From positions 1 to 64,000 of the forward strand of contig DXWI01000008.1 in assembly GCA_019416935.1 (NCBI GenBank): a DNA stretch of 64,000 bases. Direction: 5' to 3'. Positions 8,202-15,279 of the stretch are shown in pieces. Made by a program: the position numbers and the translations under genes. The stretch's first letter is position 1. Every line of letters starts with the position of its first letter. The notes beneath the pieces are model-generated. The model was not told where the DNA came from, did not search any database, and saw nothing but the letters and a program-made list of their open reading frames with translations. This stretch comes from Clostridiales bacterium. GTDB taxonomy: Bacteria > Bacillota > Clostridia > Christensenellales > CAG-138.

Positions 8202-8780
8202 ATGACCGACATCGCCTGTATTCTGCTGGCGGCGGGCACCGGCTCGCGCTTTGGCGGCGACAAGCTGCTCTATCCCCTGAACGGCAAGCCGATGGCGGCG
8301 CACGCCATCGAGCTGCACGCCTCGCTGCCCTACGCCTGCCGCATCCTCGTCACACAGCGGCGCCATACCGTCATCGCGTCGCTCGCGGAATCGAATGGGT
8401 TTCTCATCGGCTACAACGAGGCGCCCGAGCGCGGCATTGCCTCGAGCATCCGGATTGCGATGGAGCTGCTTGCCTTGCAGCCCTGTCCGCCGGACGGCAT
8501 GCTCTTCGGCGTGTGCGATCAGCCGTATCTGCGAGCGGAAACGGTGCTGCGGCTCATCGCCCGTTTTTGTGCGGAGCCGGCGCGCATTGTCGCCCCCATG
8601 GCAAACGGGCGGCGCGGCAATCCCGTCATCTTCCCCGCGCGGTTTGCTGCCGAGTTGGCCGCGCTCACCGGCGATACCGGCGGTTCTAGGGTCATTCGCG
8701 CCCATCCGGAGGCGCTGCTCTGCGTGCCGTGCAACGCGGCGGAGCTTACCGATCTGGACGTCCCGCCGCAATCGCCATAA
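8202..8780 (+). CDS. mocA: Molybdenum cofactor cytidylyltransferase (MocA-like)
   Basis: A 192-residue nucleotidyltransferase of the GT-A fold. It opens with CILLAAGTGSRFGGDKLL, the CTP/MPT-binding loop of MocA/YgfJ proteins, and has GVCDQPYL and RRGNPVIFP motifs typical of the family. MocA makes molybdopterin cytosine dinucleotide for xanthine-dehydrogenase-family enzymes, which fits xdhA across the divergent promoter. Start chosen at ATG 8202; GAGAGGAG at about 8167-8174 is rather far upstream, and a TTG at 8164 is an alternative. Located 46 bases after hydA, probably co-transcribed. Confidence 0.85.
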   Translation: MTDIACILLAAGTGSRFGGDKLLYPLNGKPMAAHAIELHASLPYACRILVTQRRHTVIASLAESNGFLIGYNEAPERGIASSIRIAMELLALQPCPPDGMLFGVCDQPYLRAETVLRLIARFCAEPARIVAPMANGRRGNPVIFPARFAAELAALTGDTGGSRVIRAHPEALLCVPCNAAELTDLDVPPQSP

Positions 8781-8788
8781 TTCTGCGC

Positions 8789-8817
8789 TTGCCCCAAACG
8801 TCCGAATGTGATATGGT
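8789..8817 (+). promoter_or_regulatory. Probable sigma-A promoter of guaD
   Basis: TTGCCC (8789-8794) and TATGGT (8812-8817) with 17-base spacing, placing transcription start just before the riboswitch-like aptamer. Moderate match; its position between the mocA stop and the aptamer supports it. Confidence 0.5.
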
Positions 8818-8826
8818 AATTATATG

Positions 8827-8896
8827 ACACGCATATAAGCCTGCGGTATGGAGCGGGCGTTTCTACGGGGTCGCCTTCGGCTCTGCTATGGGTGTT
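8827..8896 (+). ncRNA. Purine (guanine-type) riboswitch aptamer, variant
   Basis: Matches the purine aptamer in order: P1 5' strand ending GCAT, J1/2 ATAA, P2 stem 8839-8844 with 8853-8858 around loop GGTATGGA, exact J2/3 GTTTCTAC (8859-8866), P3 8867-8872 with 8879-8884, J3/1 GCT (8885-8887), and P1 3' strand ATGGGTGTT. The specificity base equivalent to xpt C74 is C (8886), predicting guanine-type rather than adenine. Departures from xpt: the base equivalent to A73 is G, P2 is one pair shorter, L3 is short, and one G-G mismatch interrupts P1. It leads guanine deaminase. Confidence 0.82.
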
Positions 8897-8949
8897 CAAG
8901 CGTTGTACGGCATGACCGGCCGTCCCGCGTTTGAGCGCTTTTTCTTTTC
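8894..8949 (+). terminator. Intrinsic terminator in the riboswitch expression platform
   Basis: Bases 8894-8903 pair without bulges with 8927-8936 (10 pairs, three G-T), enclosing a second hairpin (ACGGC/GCCGT), followed by GC then TTTTTCTTTT. The 5' arm shares 8894-8896 with the outer P1 strand, so P1 and the terminator compete: an ON-type arrangement, if the aptamer folds as drawn. The guaD ribosome binding site GAAAGGAG follows directly. Confidence 0.65.
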
Positions 8950-8965
8950 GGAAAGGAGACTTGCA

Positions 8966-10228
8966 ATGCAAACCATTCTCAAGGGTCATATCATCGGCGC
9001 GCCGTCGCTCGGCGAGCTCTCCATCACGGAGAACGGCTATCTCGTTTTGGAGGACGGCGTACTGCAGGGGGTCTTTCAGCAATTGCCGGAATCGCTCCGG
9101 GAGGCGGATGTCACCGACTTTGGCGACCGGCTCATCCTGCAATCGTTTTCCGATATGCATCTGCACGGCGCGCAGTACCCGATGTTGGGGCTCGGCATGG
9201 ATCTGCCGCTGCTCAACTGGCTCGACAGCTATGCCTTCCCGGTCGAGGCGCGCTTTTCCGACGCCTCGTTTGCGCGGCGCATCTACCGGCGGCTTGCAAA
9301 TGCGCTGATAGAGAACGGCACCACGCGCGTTTGCATGTTCGCCTCGCTGCATACGGACGCTGCGCTGATTCTCATGGAGGAACTCGAGCAGGCCGGCGTG
9401 ACCGGCTATGTGGGCAAGGTCAATATGGACCGGAACGGCGGCGCCGCGCTGCAGGAAACGACGGAGGAATCCAAGCGCGAAACGCTGCGCTTTCTGGACG
9501 GCTGCCGCGGTTTCCGGCATGTTCGCCCGATTTTGACGCCGCGCTTTACGCCCTCCTGCACCGACGAGCTGATGGCATGGCTCGGCGCGCTGTCCAATGC
9601 GCGCGATCTGCCCGTGCAATCCCATCTGTCCGAAAACGATGCAGAAATGGCGCTCGTCGGCACGCTCCACCCGGATTGCGGCCAGTACTGGGAAACCTAT
9701 GCAAAGTACGGCTTGTTTCATGAGCGGACGGTCATGGCGCACTGCGTGCACAGCGATGCGAACGAGCGCGCCGCGCTGCGGCGTCACGGCGTGCTGGCGG
9801 TGCATTGTCCCGATTCCAATATCAACATCTGCAGCGGCTTTGCGCCGGTGCGGCAGATGCTGAAGGAGGGCGTGCAGGTTGCGCTCGGCAGCGACATTGC
9901 GGGCGGTGCGCTGCTGCCCATGAATCGGGTCGTCACTGCGGCCATCCGCGCTTCCAAGGCGCGCAGCATCCTCTCCGGTGCGAAGGAATCCTTCCTTACC
10001 GTCGCGGAGGGATACTATCTGGGCACCACGGCGGGCGCGCGGTTTTTCGGCGCGGGCGCCGGTTTCCGCGTGGGCGACCCGCTGCACGCGATCGTGGTCG
10101 ATGAGAACCCCTTTCCGGAACCGGTTCGTCCGCTTTCCCTCAGAGAGCGGTTTGAGCGTGCGATGTACCTCATGCAGCCGGAAAACATCGTGGCCTGCTA
10201 CAGCGAGGGACGGCGCGTGAAATCATGA
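8966..10228 (+). CDS. guaD: Guanine deaminase
   Basis: A 420-residue amidohydrolase (EC 3.5.4.3) converting guanine to xanthine, the substrate of the adjacent xanthine dehydrogenase. Strong family signature: SDMHLHGAQYP (zinc HxH), GLGMDLPLLNWLDSYAFP, EARFSD, VGKVNMDRN, TTEESKRET, QSHLSEND, AHCVH and the aspartate in GSDIAGG, in the order of eukaryotic and bacterial GDA. SsnA-type chlorohydrolases are the nearest alternative, but the DLPLLNWL and TTEES blocks are guanine-deaminase specific. ATG 8966 follows GAAAGGAG at good spacing. It has its own promoter and a purine-riboswitch-like leader. A palindrome and terminator close the unit at 10237-10421. Confidence 0.94.
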   Translation: MQTILKGHIIGAPSLGELSITENGYLVLEDGVLQGVFQQLPESLREADVTDFGDRLILQSFSDMHLHGAQYPMLGLGMDLPLLNWLDSYAFPVEARFSDASFARRIYRRLANALIENGTTRVCMFASLHTDAALILMEELEQAGVTGYVGKVNMDRNGGAALQETTEESKRETLRFLDGCRGFRHVRPILTPRFTPSCTDELMAWLGALSNARDLPVQSHLSENDAEMALVGTLHPDCGQYWETYAKYGLFHERTVMAHCVHSDANERAALRRHGVLAVHCPDSNINICSGFAPVRQMLKEGVQVALGSDIAGGALLPMNRVVTAAIRASKARSILSGAKESFLTVAEGYYLGTTAGARFFGAGAGFRVGDPLHAIVVDENPFPEPVRPLSLRERFERAMYLMQPENIVACYSEGRRVKS

Positions 10229-10236
10229 AGCGGCGA

Positions 10237-10278
10237 TGCTTAGCCGGATACCGGTTTGCGGCGGCATCCGGCTAAGCA
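10237..10278. repeat. Strong palindrome after guaD
   Basis: A 13-bp perfect inverted repeat (10237-10249 with 10266-10278, TGCTTAGCCGGAT) with further pairing in the loop. No T-run follows, so it is more likely an mRNA 3' stabilising hairpin than a terminator. Confidence 0.7.
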
Positions 10279-10391
10279 GGATGTCCAAGGGGCGCGCGAC
10301 CATCGCCGGTCGCGCAAGCCGCGGCAGCTCCCGCTGCTTTGCATGTGCGAACCGACGGAACGCTTTCCATGCATCGATTTGGACAGGCCGG

Positions 10392-10421
10392 CACATCCTA
10401 ACCCGCGTTAGGATGTGTTTT
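10392..10421 (+). terminator. Terminator before the 10425 membrane-protein gene
   Basis: A perfect 10-bp stem (CACATCCTAA/TTAGGATGTG) with a 6-base loop, followed by TTTT. It ends the guaD transcript, yet its 3' side lies only 4 bases before the next start codon, so it could also control that gene. Confidence 0.75.
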
Positions 10422-10424
10422 GAT

Positions 10425-11009
10425 ATGCGGCTTTCCACGCTCTTACTGATCTGCCTGTTCCTGTTCGCCTGCACGCGGCTGACCGCAAAGACGGCATGGC
10501 GGCTGCGCATACAGGACGGCCATATCGCTGCGCTTTCGCTCGCGCTTTTAGCGCTCGGCACCTTTCCCCTCTCCCTTTCGGAATCGGTGACGGTCAATCC
10601 CGCTTCGGTCGCGCTGCTGCTCTATGCGCTCTGCCTCTGCCGCGGCGTGCCGGATATTCTGGAAGCGCTGCTTACCGGCCTGCTCGCCGGCCTGCTCGGC
10701 TGGTGTCTGTGCAGCTTGATCCATTTTTACGAAATGGGCGTACTGCTCGCACTGCCGGCGGCGATTCTGCCCGCGCTGCTCCAAAGCAGGAAGCGAACGG
10801 CGCTGCTCGCAGCCGCTTGTGCGCCGCTGTTCTATGGCCTTTTCCGCATGCTCGAGGATTGGTACCTGTTCGACTGGCGCGTGCTCGAATTCGGCGGCGG
10901 CATCCAGCTTGACGCTGAGATTGCGGCTTTGTTTTTGCTCGCCCTGCTCTGGTATCTGCCGCTCGGGCGCAGACGCGGCGCGCGGCGCATTCCGCATCCG
11001 GCCGGCTGA
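10425..11009 (+). CDS. Integral membrane protein of unknown function
   Basis: A 194-residue, very hydrophobic protein with about six membrane segments (starting RLSTLLLICLFLFACTRL) and a basic tail GRRRGARR. I recognise no family. The start at ATG 10425 is the first that begins the hydrophobic N-terminus; the ribosome binding site would be AGGATG, inside the terminator hairpin at 10392-10421, which may throttle translation. An upstream in-frame ATG at 10236 would add an implausible Arg/Cys-rich leader coded through the palindromes, so I reject it. Confidence 0.6.
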   Translation: MRLSTLLLICLFLFACTRLTAKTAWRLRIQDGHIAALSLALLALGTFPLSLSESVTVNPASVALLLYALCLCRGVPDILEALLTGLLAGLLGWCLCSLIHFYEMGVLLALPAAILPALLQSRKRTALLAAACAPLFYGLFRMLEDWYLFDWRVLEFGGGIQLDAEIAALFLLALLWYLPLGRRRGARRIPHPAG

Positions 11010-11058
11010 CGCGCATGCGGCACGGATCGTCCAATCTCAAATTTTCAAAAATTTGGGC

Positions 11059-11086
11059 TTGCATTTTTTCCGTACTCGTGTATAAT
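11059..11086 (+). promoter_or_regulatory. Sigma-A promoter of tRNA-Val
   Basis: TTGCAT (11059-11064) and perfect TATAAT (11081-11086) with 16-base spacing, 15 bases before the tRNA. Confidence 0.85.
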
Positions 11087-11101
11087 AGTTTTTGCGAGTG
11101 A

Positions 11102-11178
11102 GGGGTTATAGCTCAGCTGGTTAGAGCGCTACGTTGACATCGTAGAGGTCATTGGTTCGATCCCAATTAATCCCACCA
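11102..11178 (+). tRNA. tRNA-Val(GAC)
   Basis: A 77-base cloverleaf: acceptor GGGGTTA/TAATCCC (one G-T pair), D-arm AGCTCAGCTGGTTAGAGC, anticodon stem CTACG/CGTAG with loop TTGACAT (anticodon GAC), T-arm with TTCGATC, discriminator A and encoded CCA. The 198 bases to the next tRNA hold a small hairpin (ACCTGCC/GGCGGGT) and no gene I can support. Confidence 0.95.
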
Positions 11179-11376
11179 GAACATAATATCCTGCGTTGTT
11201 CGTTACGTCTTCGGTTATAAACCCACAGATGAACGACGGGAGCATTCGTTGGAAAGATGAGATCAGGCCCGCTACGGGTGGGAAGATCGAAGCACCCACC
11301 ATGCACCCACCTGCCGAGAGGCGGGTATTATAACAAGGACGGACGGCAATTCGGGATTCTTTATGTGTAAATGTGT

Positions 11377-11450
11377 TGCGGAATTGTGTAATGGTAGCAC
11401 CTACGACTCTGACTCGTATTGTCTAGGTTCGAATCCTAGTTCCGCAGCCA
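11377..11450 (+). tRNA. tRNA-Gln(CTG)
   Basis: A 74-base cloverleaf: acceptor TGCGGAA/TTCCGCA, anticodon stem TACGA/TCGTA with loop CTCTGAC (anticodon CTG), T-loop TTCGAAT, encoded GCCA end. Followed 4 bases later by a terminator. Confidence 0.95.
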
Positions 11451-11454
11451 AATC

Positions 11455-11482
11455 GGAGCAAAGTTTGCTTTGCTCCTTTTTT
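11455..11482 (+). terminator. Terminator of the tRNA-Val/tRNA-Gln unit
   Basis: GGAGCAAAG pairs with CTTTGCTCC around TTTG, followed by TTTTTT. The remaining 11483-11741 contains no supported gene. Confidence 0.9.
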
Positions 11483-11741
11483 GTACAAAGAACATCCGCC
11501 AGCTTCCTTGCTCATCCTAAGGCTCATTTCCTTCTGCTATCCCCTTGTTAACGCGGGCATAATGTCTACGCTTTTGGGGTATAGTCGTCGGCAGACAGGC
11601 GTTCCGGCGGGGTATTGCTTCTCATGTCTGTGGAGCGCATTCTAAGCCGTGCTGCCGTCCGCTTGGTTTGGCAGTTCAACGGCCGCCATAAGGCGCCCGG
11701 CGCGCGTGTCGGAAATCCGGCATGCGCGCCTATCTTGCCCT

Positions 11742-13100
11742 TTAGCACTCGAATCCGTGATCGATATAGTGTGCGATGAATCTGGCCCGGCAGGTGCGCC
11801 GGTTGCAGATTGAAGTGGGCGAACCGGAAACGTCCAAATCCTCCGGAAGGACGAACTTGATGGCGCGCACCGTGACGTCCTGACAGGTTTCCCTTGTATG
11901 CGCCGGTACGGTCATGGCTTTCAAGCCGCGCCGATGCTCGACGCCCGCCGGATCGACTTCGGAGAGAACCACAGCAAGGGCGACCCGCTTACGGGGGCAA
12001 ACGTCCCGCAGCGTGACATCCAGCAGCACGATCCGTCCAAGTGACTCCATGCCGATTTCGCCGGCTTCGAATTCCACCGTGTCCTCACAGCCGTCGATCG
12101 TCACCTCCACCGGTTCCGGACACTGTTCCGGATACACGGCCACGCCGCATTCCACCTCGATCTCCGGAGATGGAAATGCCACGGCATTGCCCTCCCTGTC
12201 GCTGTATGTGATGGCGTCGTTGACCTCGGTCGTTCCGGCGCATGGGCCGATGTGCTGCACGGTCAATTCAAGCGTTGCCGCCTCGCTCTTGTGGATGCCC
12301 AGCTCGGGGATTTTCCACTGCGCTGCGGTTGCGTCGAGCTGGCTCGCAGTGCCCTTCGTTGGATTGCCCACGGAGATGATCTTGAAACAGGGGGCCACCC
12401 TGTCGTGGATCACGATCTGTGTCGCGCCCGGTTTTGTGATGTTTGCCGCAAGGTCTGAGAAGAGGTGTTCCAGTTCCTCATCGTCCGGCGTGATGGCCAC
12501 ATAGGCGGAATCGGGGTCGGACGCCCAATCATTGAGGGCCGGTTCGTCAATGCCGCCGTTTCCGGACAGCCCGATACAATAGATCACGATGCCCTGCGCT
12601 TTGGCGGCTGCGGCGATGGGGCCCGCATTGCCACCAGCAGTTGTTTTGCCATCCGTGAACATGACCATGACCCTGGCGTTGGCGGAGGCCGGATCAAACA
12701 GCTGCACCGCCTTTGTAAAGGCGTCCGCGTGGTTGGTCAGCCCGCCGGCAGAGAGCGTATGGACGGCCTGCTTCAGCGTAGAAACGGTGGCCGTGAGCGG
12801 CGTGTCCTTCGTAGCCGCATCCGCAAAGCTCACGATTCCGATGCGGCTGCCATGTCCGAGTTGTCCGTTTAACGCACCGTCGGTCGCCTCGTCCAGAATA
12901 TCGATGAAGGTTTCCGCGCCTTTTTTCAGATTGGCGAGCGGGCTGCCCGCCATGCTTTTGGAGCGATCGAGAATCAGCACGATGTCGGTTGGGTTCGTCA
13001 CGATATTCGGCTCCGCGGTGAGGGACAATTTTATTTTGAAAGAACCGCCGCATGCGATGCTCGATGCGCTCAGTTCTTTGTTTGAGTTGGAAATACCCAT
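11742..13100 (-). CDS. VWA-domain protein, cysteine-rich C-terminus
   Basis: A 452-residue protein with a von Willebrand factor A domain at about residues 35-220. The metal-ion-dependent adhesion site is complete: DRSKS (DxSxS), Thr in GGLTNHADAF and Asp in MFTDGKTT. The C-terminal 200 residues are rich in Cys (for example ECGVAVYPEQCPEP, SICNRRTCRARF) and beta-like. There is no signal peptide or membrane segment. Start chosen at the second ATG (13100), where AAAGG is correctly spaced; the first ATG (13109) abuts it. Function unknown; monocistronic, 237 bases from the divergent phosphate transporter gene. Confidence 0.8.
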   Translation of the reverse strand: MGISNSNKELSASSIACGGSFKIKLSLTAEPNIVTNPTDIVLILDRSKSMAGSPLANLKKGAETFIDILDEATDGALNGQLGHGSRIGIVSFADAATKDTPLTATVSTLKQAVHTLSAGGLTNHADAFTKAVQLFDPASANARVMVMFTDGKTTAGGNAGPIAAAAKAQGIVIYCIGLSGNGGIDEPALNDWASDPDSAYVAITPDDEELEHLFSDLAANITKPGATQIVIHDRVAPCFKIISVGNPTKGTASQLDATAAQWKIPELGIHKSEAATLELTVQHIGPCAGTTEVNDAITYSDREGNAVAFPSPEIEVECGVAVYPEQCPEPVEVTIDGCEDTVEFEAGEIGMESLGRIVLLDVTLRDVCPRKRVALAVVLSEVDPAGVEHRRGLKAMTVPAHTRETCQDVTVRAIKFVLPEDLDVSGSPTSICNRRTCRARFIAHYIDHGFEC

Positions 13101-13336
13101 GTTGTCCATTCCTTTCTGAACCTCTCATATGGGTTGGAGGCTCTGTTATCATCATATGTCCTGTCATGCGGTTGTGTCACCGGCCGCCATTTGGGCGGCT
13201 TGATGCCAACGATCAGCGGCAGAAAAATGATGTTCATTTCTGCGAATCTTGTGTGATTACAGGGTTCCCAATCTTTTATCAATCCTGTATACTGAATTTG
13301 TAAAGAATAGACGGTAAAGAAGAAAAAGAGGTTGAA

Positions 13337-15085
13337 ATGAATATTTTCGACGTACTCTCCCTTGCGGGAGGCCTCGCCCTGTTTCTGCTGGGCATGAACC
13401 TGATGGGCAGCGCGCTCGAGAAAAAAGCGGGCGGTCGCCTCAAAACCATTCTGGAAAACCTGACGAACAATCCCATCAAGGGGCTGCTGCTCGGCCTGCT
13501 GGTCACTGCTGTGATCCAGTCCTCCTCGGCGACCACGGTTATGGTCGTTGGCTTTGTCAGCGCGGGCGTTATGACGCTGCACCAGTCGATCTATATCATC
13601 ATGGGCGCCAATATCGGCACGACCGTGACGGCGTGGATTCTCAGCCTCGCAGGCATCGAGGGGACGAGCCTGTTTGTACAGCTGCTCAAGCCCTCCTCGT
13701 TTACGCCGGTTCTGGCGCTGATCGGCATCGTGCTGTATCTGTTCTGCAAGAGCGCGTCCAAAAAGAATACCGGCATGATCTTCCTCGGCTTTGCGGTTTT
13801 GATGACGGGCATGAGCGGCATGTCCGACGCCGTCAGCGGCCTCAAGGATGTGCCGGAATTTCAGAATATTCTCCTGCTGTTCTCCAACCCGATTCTGGGC
13901 GTGCTCGCGGGCGCCTTGCTGACGGCGATCATCCAGTCCTCCTCCGCTTCGGTCGGTATTCTGCAAGCGCTCTCCTCCACCGGCGCAGTCACATACGGCG
14001 TTTCCATTCCCATCATCATGGGTCAGAACATCGGCACCTGCGTCACGGCGCTGCTGGCCTCCGCCGGTGCAACGCGCGAAGCGCGGCGCGCGGCGATGGT
14101 GCATCTGTATTTTAACATCATCGGCTCCGTCGTACTGCTCGTGCTGTTCTATGGTGCGAACGCCATCTTTCGCTTCGCGTTCATCTCATTCCCAACATCC
14201 GAATTGGGCATCGCCGTCATCCACACAGCCTTCAATCTGCTCTGCACGCTCATCCTGCTGCCGTTTGGACGCGGGCTTGAAAAGCTCGCCTGCCTGACGG
14301 TGCACGAAACCGCAACGGAAGAGGAGATTCAAATGCTGAACGAGCGGCTGCTCACCGTTCCGGCCGTTGCCGTCGAGCGCTGCCGCATCGCGGTCGACGC
14401 CATGGCGGACCACGCCATCGATGCGCTGAAATTCTCCGTGGCGGCCCTTCGGGAATATGACGCCGCCGGCGCGGAGCGGGTCCGCGAAAAGGAGGCGCTC
14501 GTCGACCGGTTTGAGGATCGGATCGGCGCGTTCCTCGTGCAGCTCTGCAAGGAAAACCTCTCCGATGACGACAGTCTGGCCTGCAACAAATACCTCCGCA
14601 TGATCGGCGAGTTTGAGCGCATCTCGGATCATGCGGTCAACCTGATCGAGTCCGCCGAAGAAATTCGGGAAAAGCGCATCGTCTTCTCCGACGCCGCGCA
14701 GCAGGAGCTTCAAACGCTCTCCGCCGCCATATCGGAGATCCTCTCCATCACGCTTCAGGCGCTTCACGAGGAGAACGGCGCGCTCGCCATGCGGATCGAG
14801 CCGCTCGAGCAGGTCATCGACGCCCTCCGAGATACCATCAAGCGCAACCACACCATCCGCCTGCAAAACAGCGAGTGTACGATCACGCACGGGTTCGTGC
14901 TCTCGGATATTCTAACCAATCTGGAGCGCGTATCCGACCACTGCTCCAACATCGCCGTATGCATTCAGGAGATGTCGATGCACCGCACGCTCGGGGCGCA
15001 TGGCTATATCGATCAGGTTCAGAAGAACCGTCCGGAATACCAGCGCTGGTTCGAGGAATACCGAAGGACATATTCACTGGAATAA
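13337..15085 (+). CDS. Na+/phosphate cotransporter family protein
   Basis: A 582-residue membrane protein of the NptA/YjbB (PF02690) family. It carries the duplicated hallmark motif: VIQSSSATTVMVVG (about residues 62-75) and IIQSSSASVGILQA (about 200-213), each in a re-entrant membrane repeat. After about ten membrane segments (to residue 330) comes a soluble PhoU-like helical domain (about 340-560) with conserved EFERISDHAVN and LERVSDHCSN blocks that bind metals/phosphate-regulatory partners. ATG 13337 follows AAAGAGG. A TATACT box lies at about 13287. Likely imports phosphate or exports it when in excess. Confidence 0.9.
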   Translation: MNIFDVLSLAGGLALFLLGMNLMGSALEKKAGGRLKTILENLTNNPIKGLLLGLLVTAVIQSSSATTVMVVGFVSAGVMTLHQSIYIIMGANIGTTVTAWILSLAGIEGTSLFVQLLKPSSFTPVLALIGIVLYLFCKSASKKNTGMIFLGFAVLMTGMSGMSDAVSGLKDVPEFQNILLLFSNPILGVLAGALLTAIIQSSSASVGILQALSSTGAVTYGVSIPIIMGQNIGTCVTALLASAGATREARRAAMVHLYFNIIGSVVLLVLFYGANAIFRFAFISFPTSELGIAVIHTAFNLLCTLILLPFGRGLEKLACLTVHETATEEEIQMLNERLLTVPAVAVERCRIAVDAMADHAIDALKFSVAALREYDAAGAERVREKEALVDRFEDRIGAFLVQLCKENLSDDDSLACNKYLRMIGEFERISDHAVNLIESAEEIREKRIVFSDAAQQELQTLSAAISEILSITLQALHEENGALAMRIEPLEQVIDALRDTIKRNHTIRLQNSECTITHGFVLSDILTNLERVSDHCSNIAVCIQEMSMHRTLGAHGYIDQVQKNRPEYQRWFEEYRRTYSLE

Positions 15086-15279
15086 CGAATCGGGCAAGCC
15101 GCCGGTGAAGCGCGTGCGATTCTTCGCTTTGACCGCTTACAGCGGCTGCGGTTTCTCCCTCGCTGCCATCTGCCGCGTCCCCGATTGGGCGGCGGCATCG
15201 GGTATGACTCGGTTGGTGCGCGGCGGCATGATGAAGATGTTTCAACACCCCTTTGGGTGCGTTTCCGGAGGATAACACC

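Noticed and set aside
6656..8263. Long minus-strand open frame over the hydantoinase gene
   Set aside because: Complement of a gene with all catalytic motifs; composition typical of an antisense frame.
8519..10087. Long minus-strand open frame over guaD
   Set aside because: Antisense to guanine deaminase; it also overlaps the riboswitch and mocA.
11121..11306. Minus-strand frame encoding GGINWDRTNDLYDVNVAL
   Set aside because: It is the complement of tRNA-Val; this string is a well-known false protein from antisense tRNA.
11566..11748. 60-codon minus-strand frame after tRNA-Gln
   Set aside because: No ribosome binding site, Arg/Thr-rich with no family, and it overlaps the VWA gene end.
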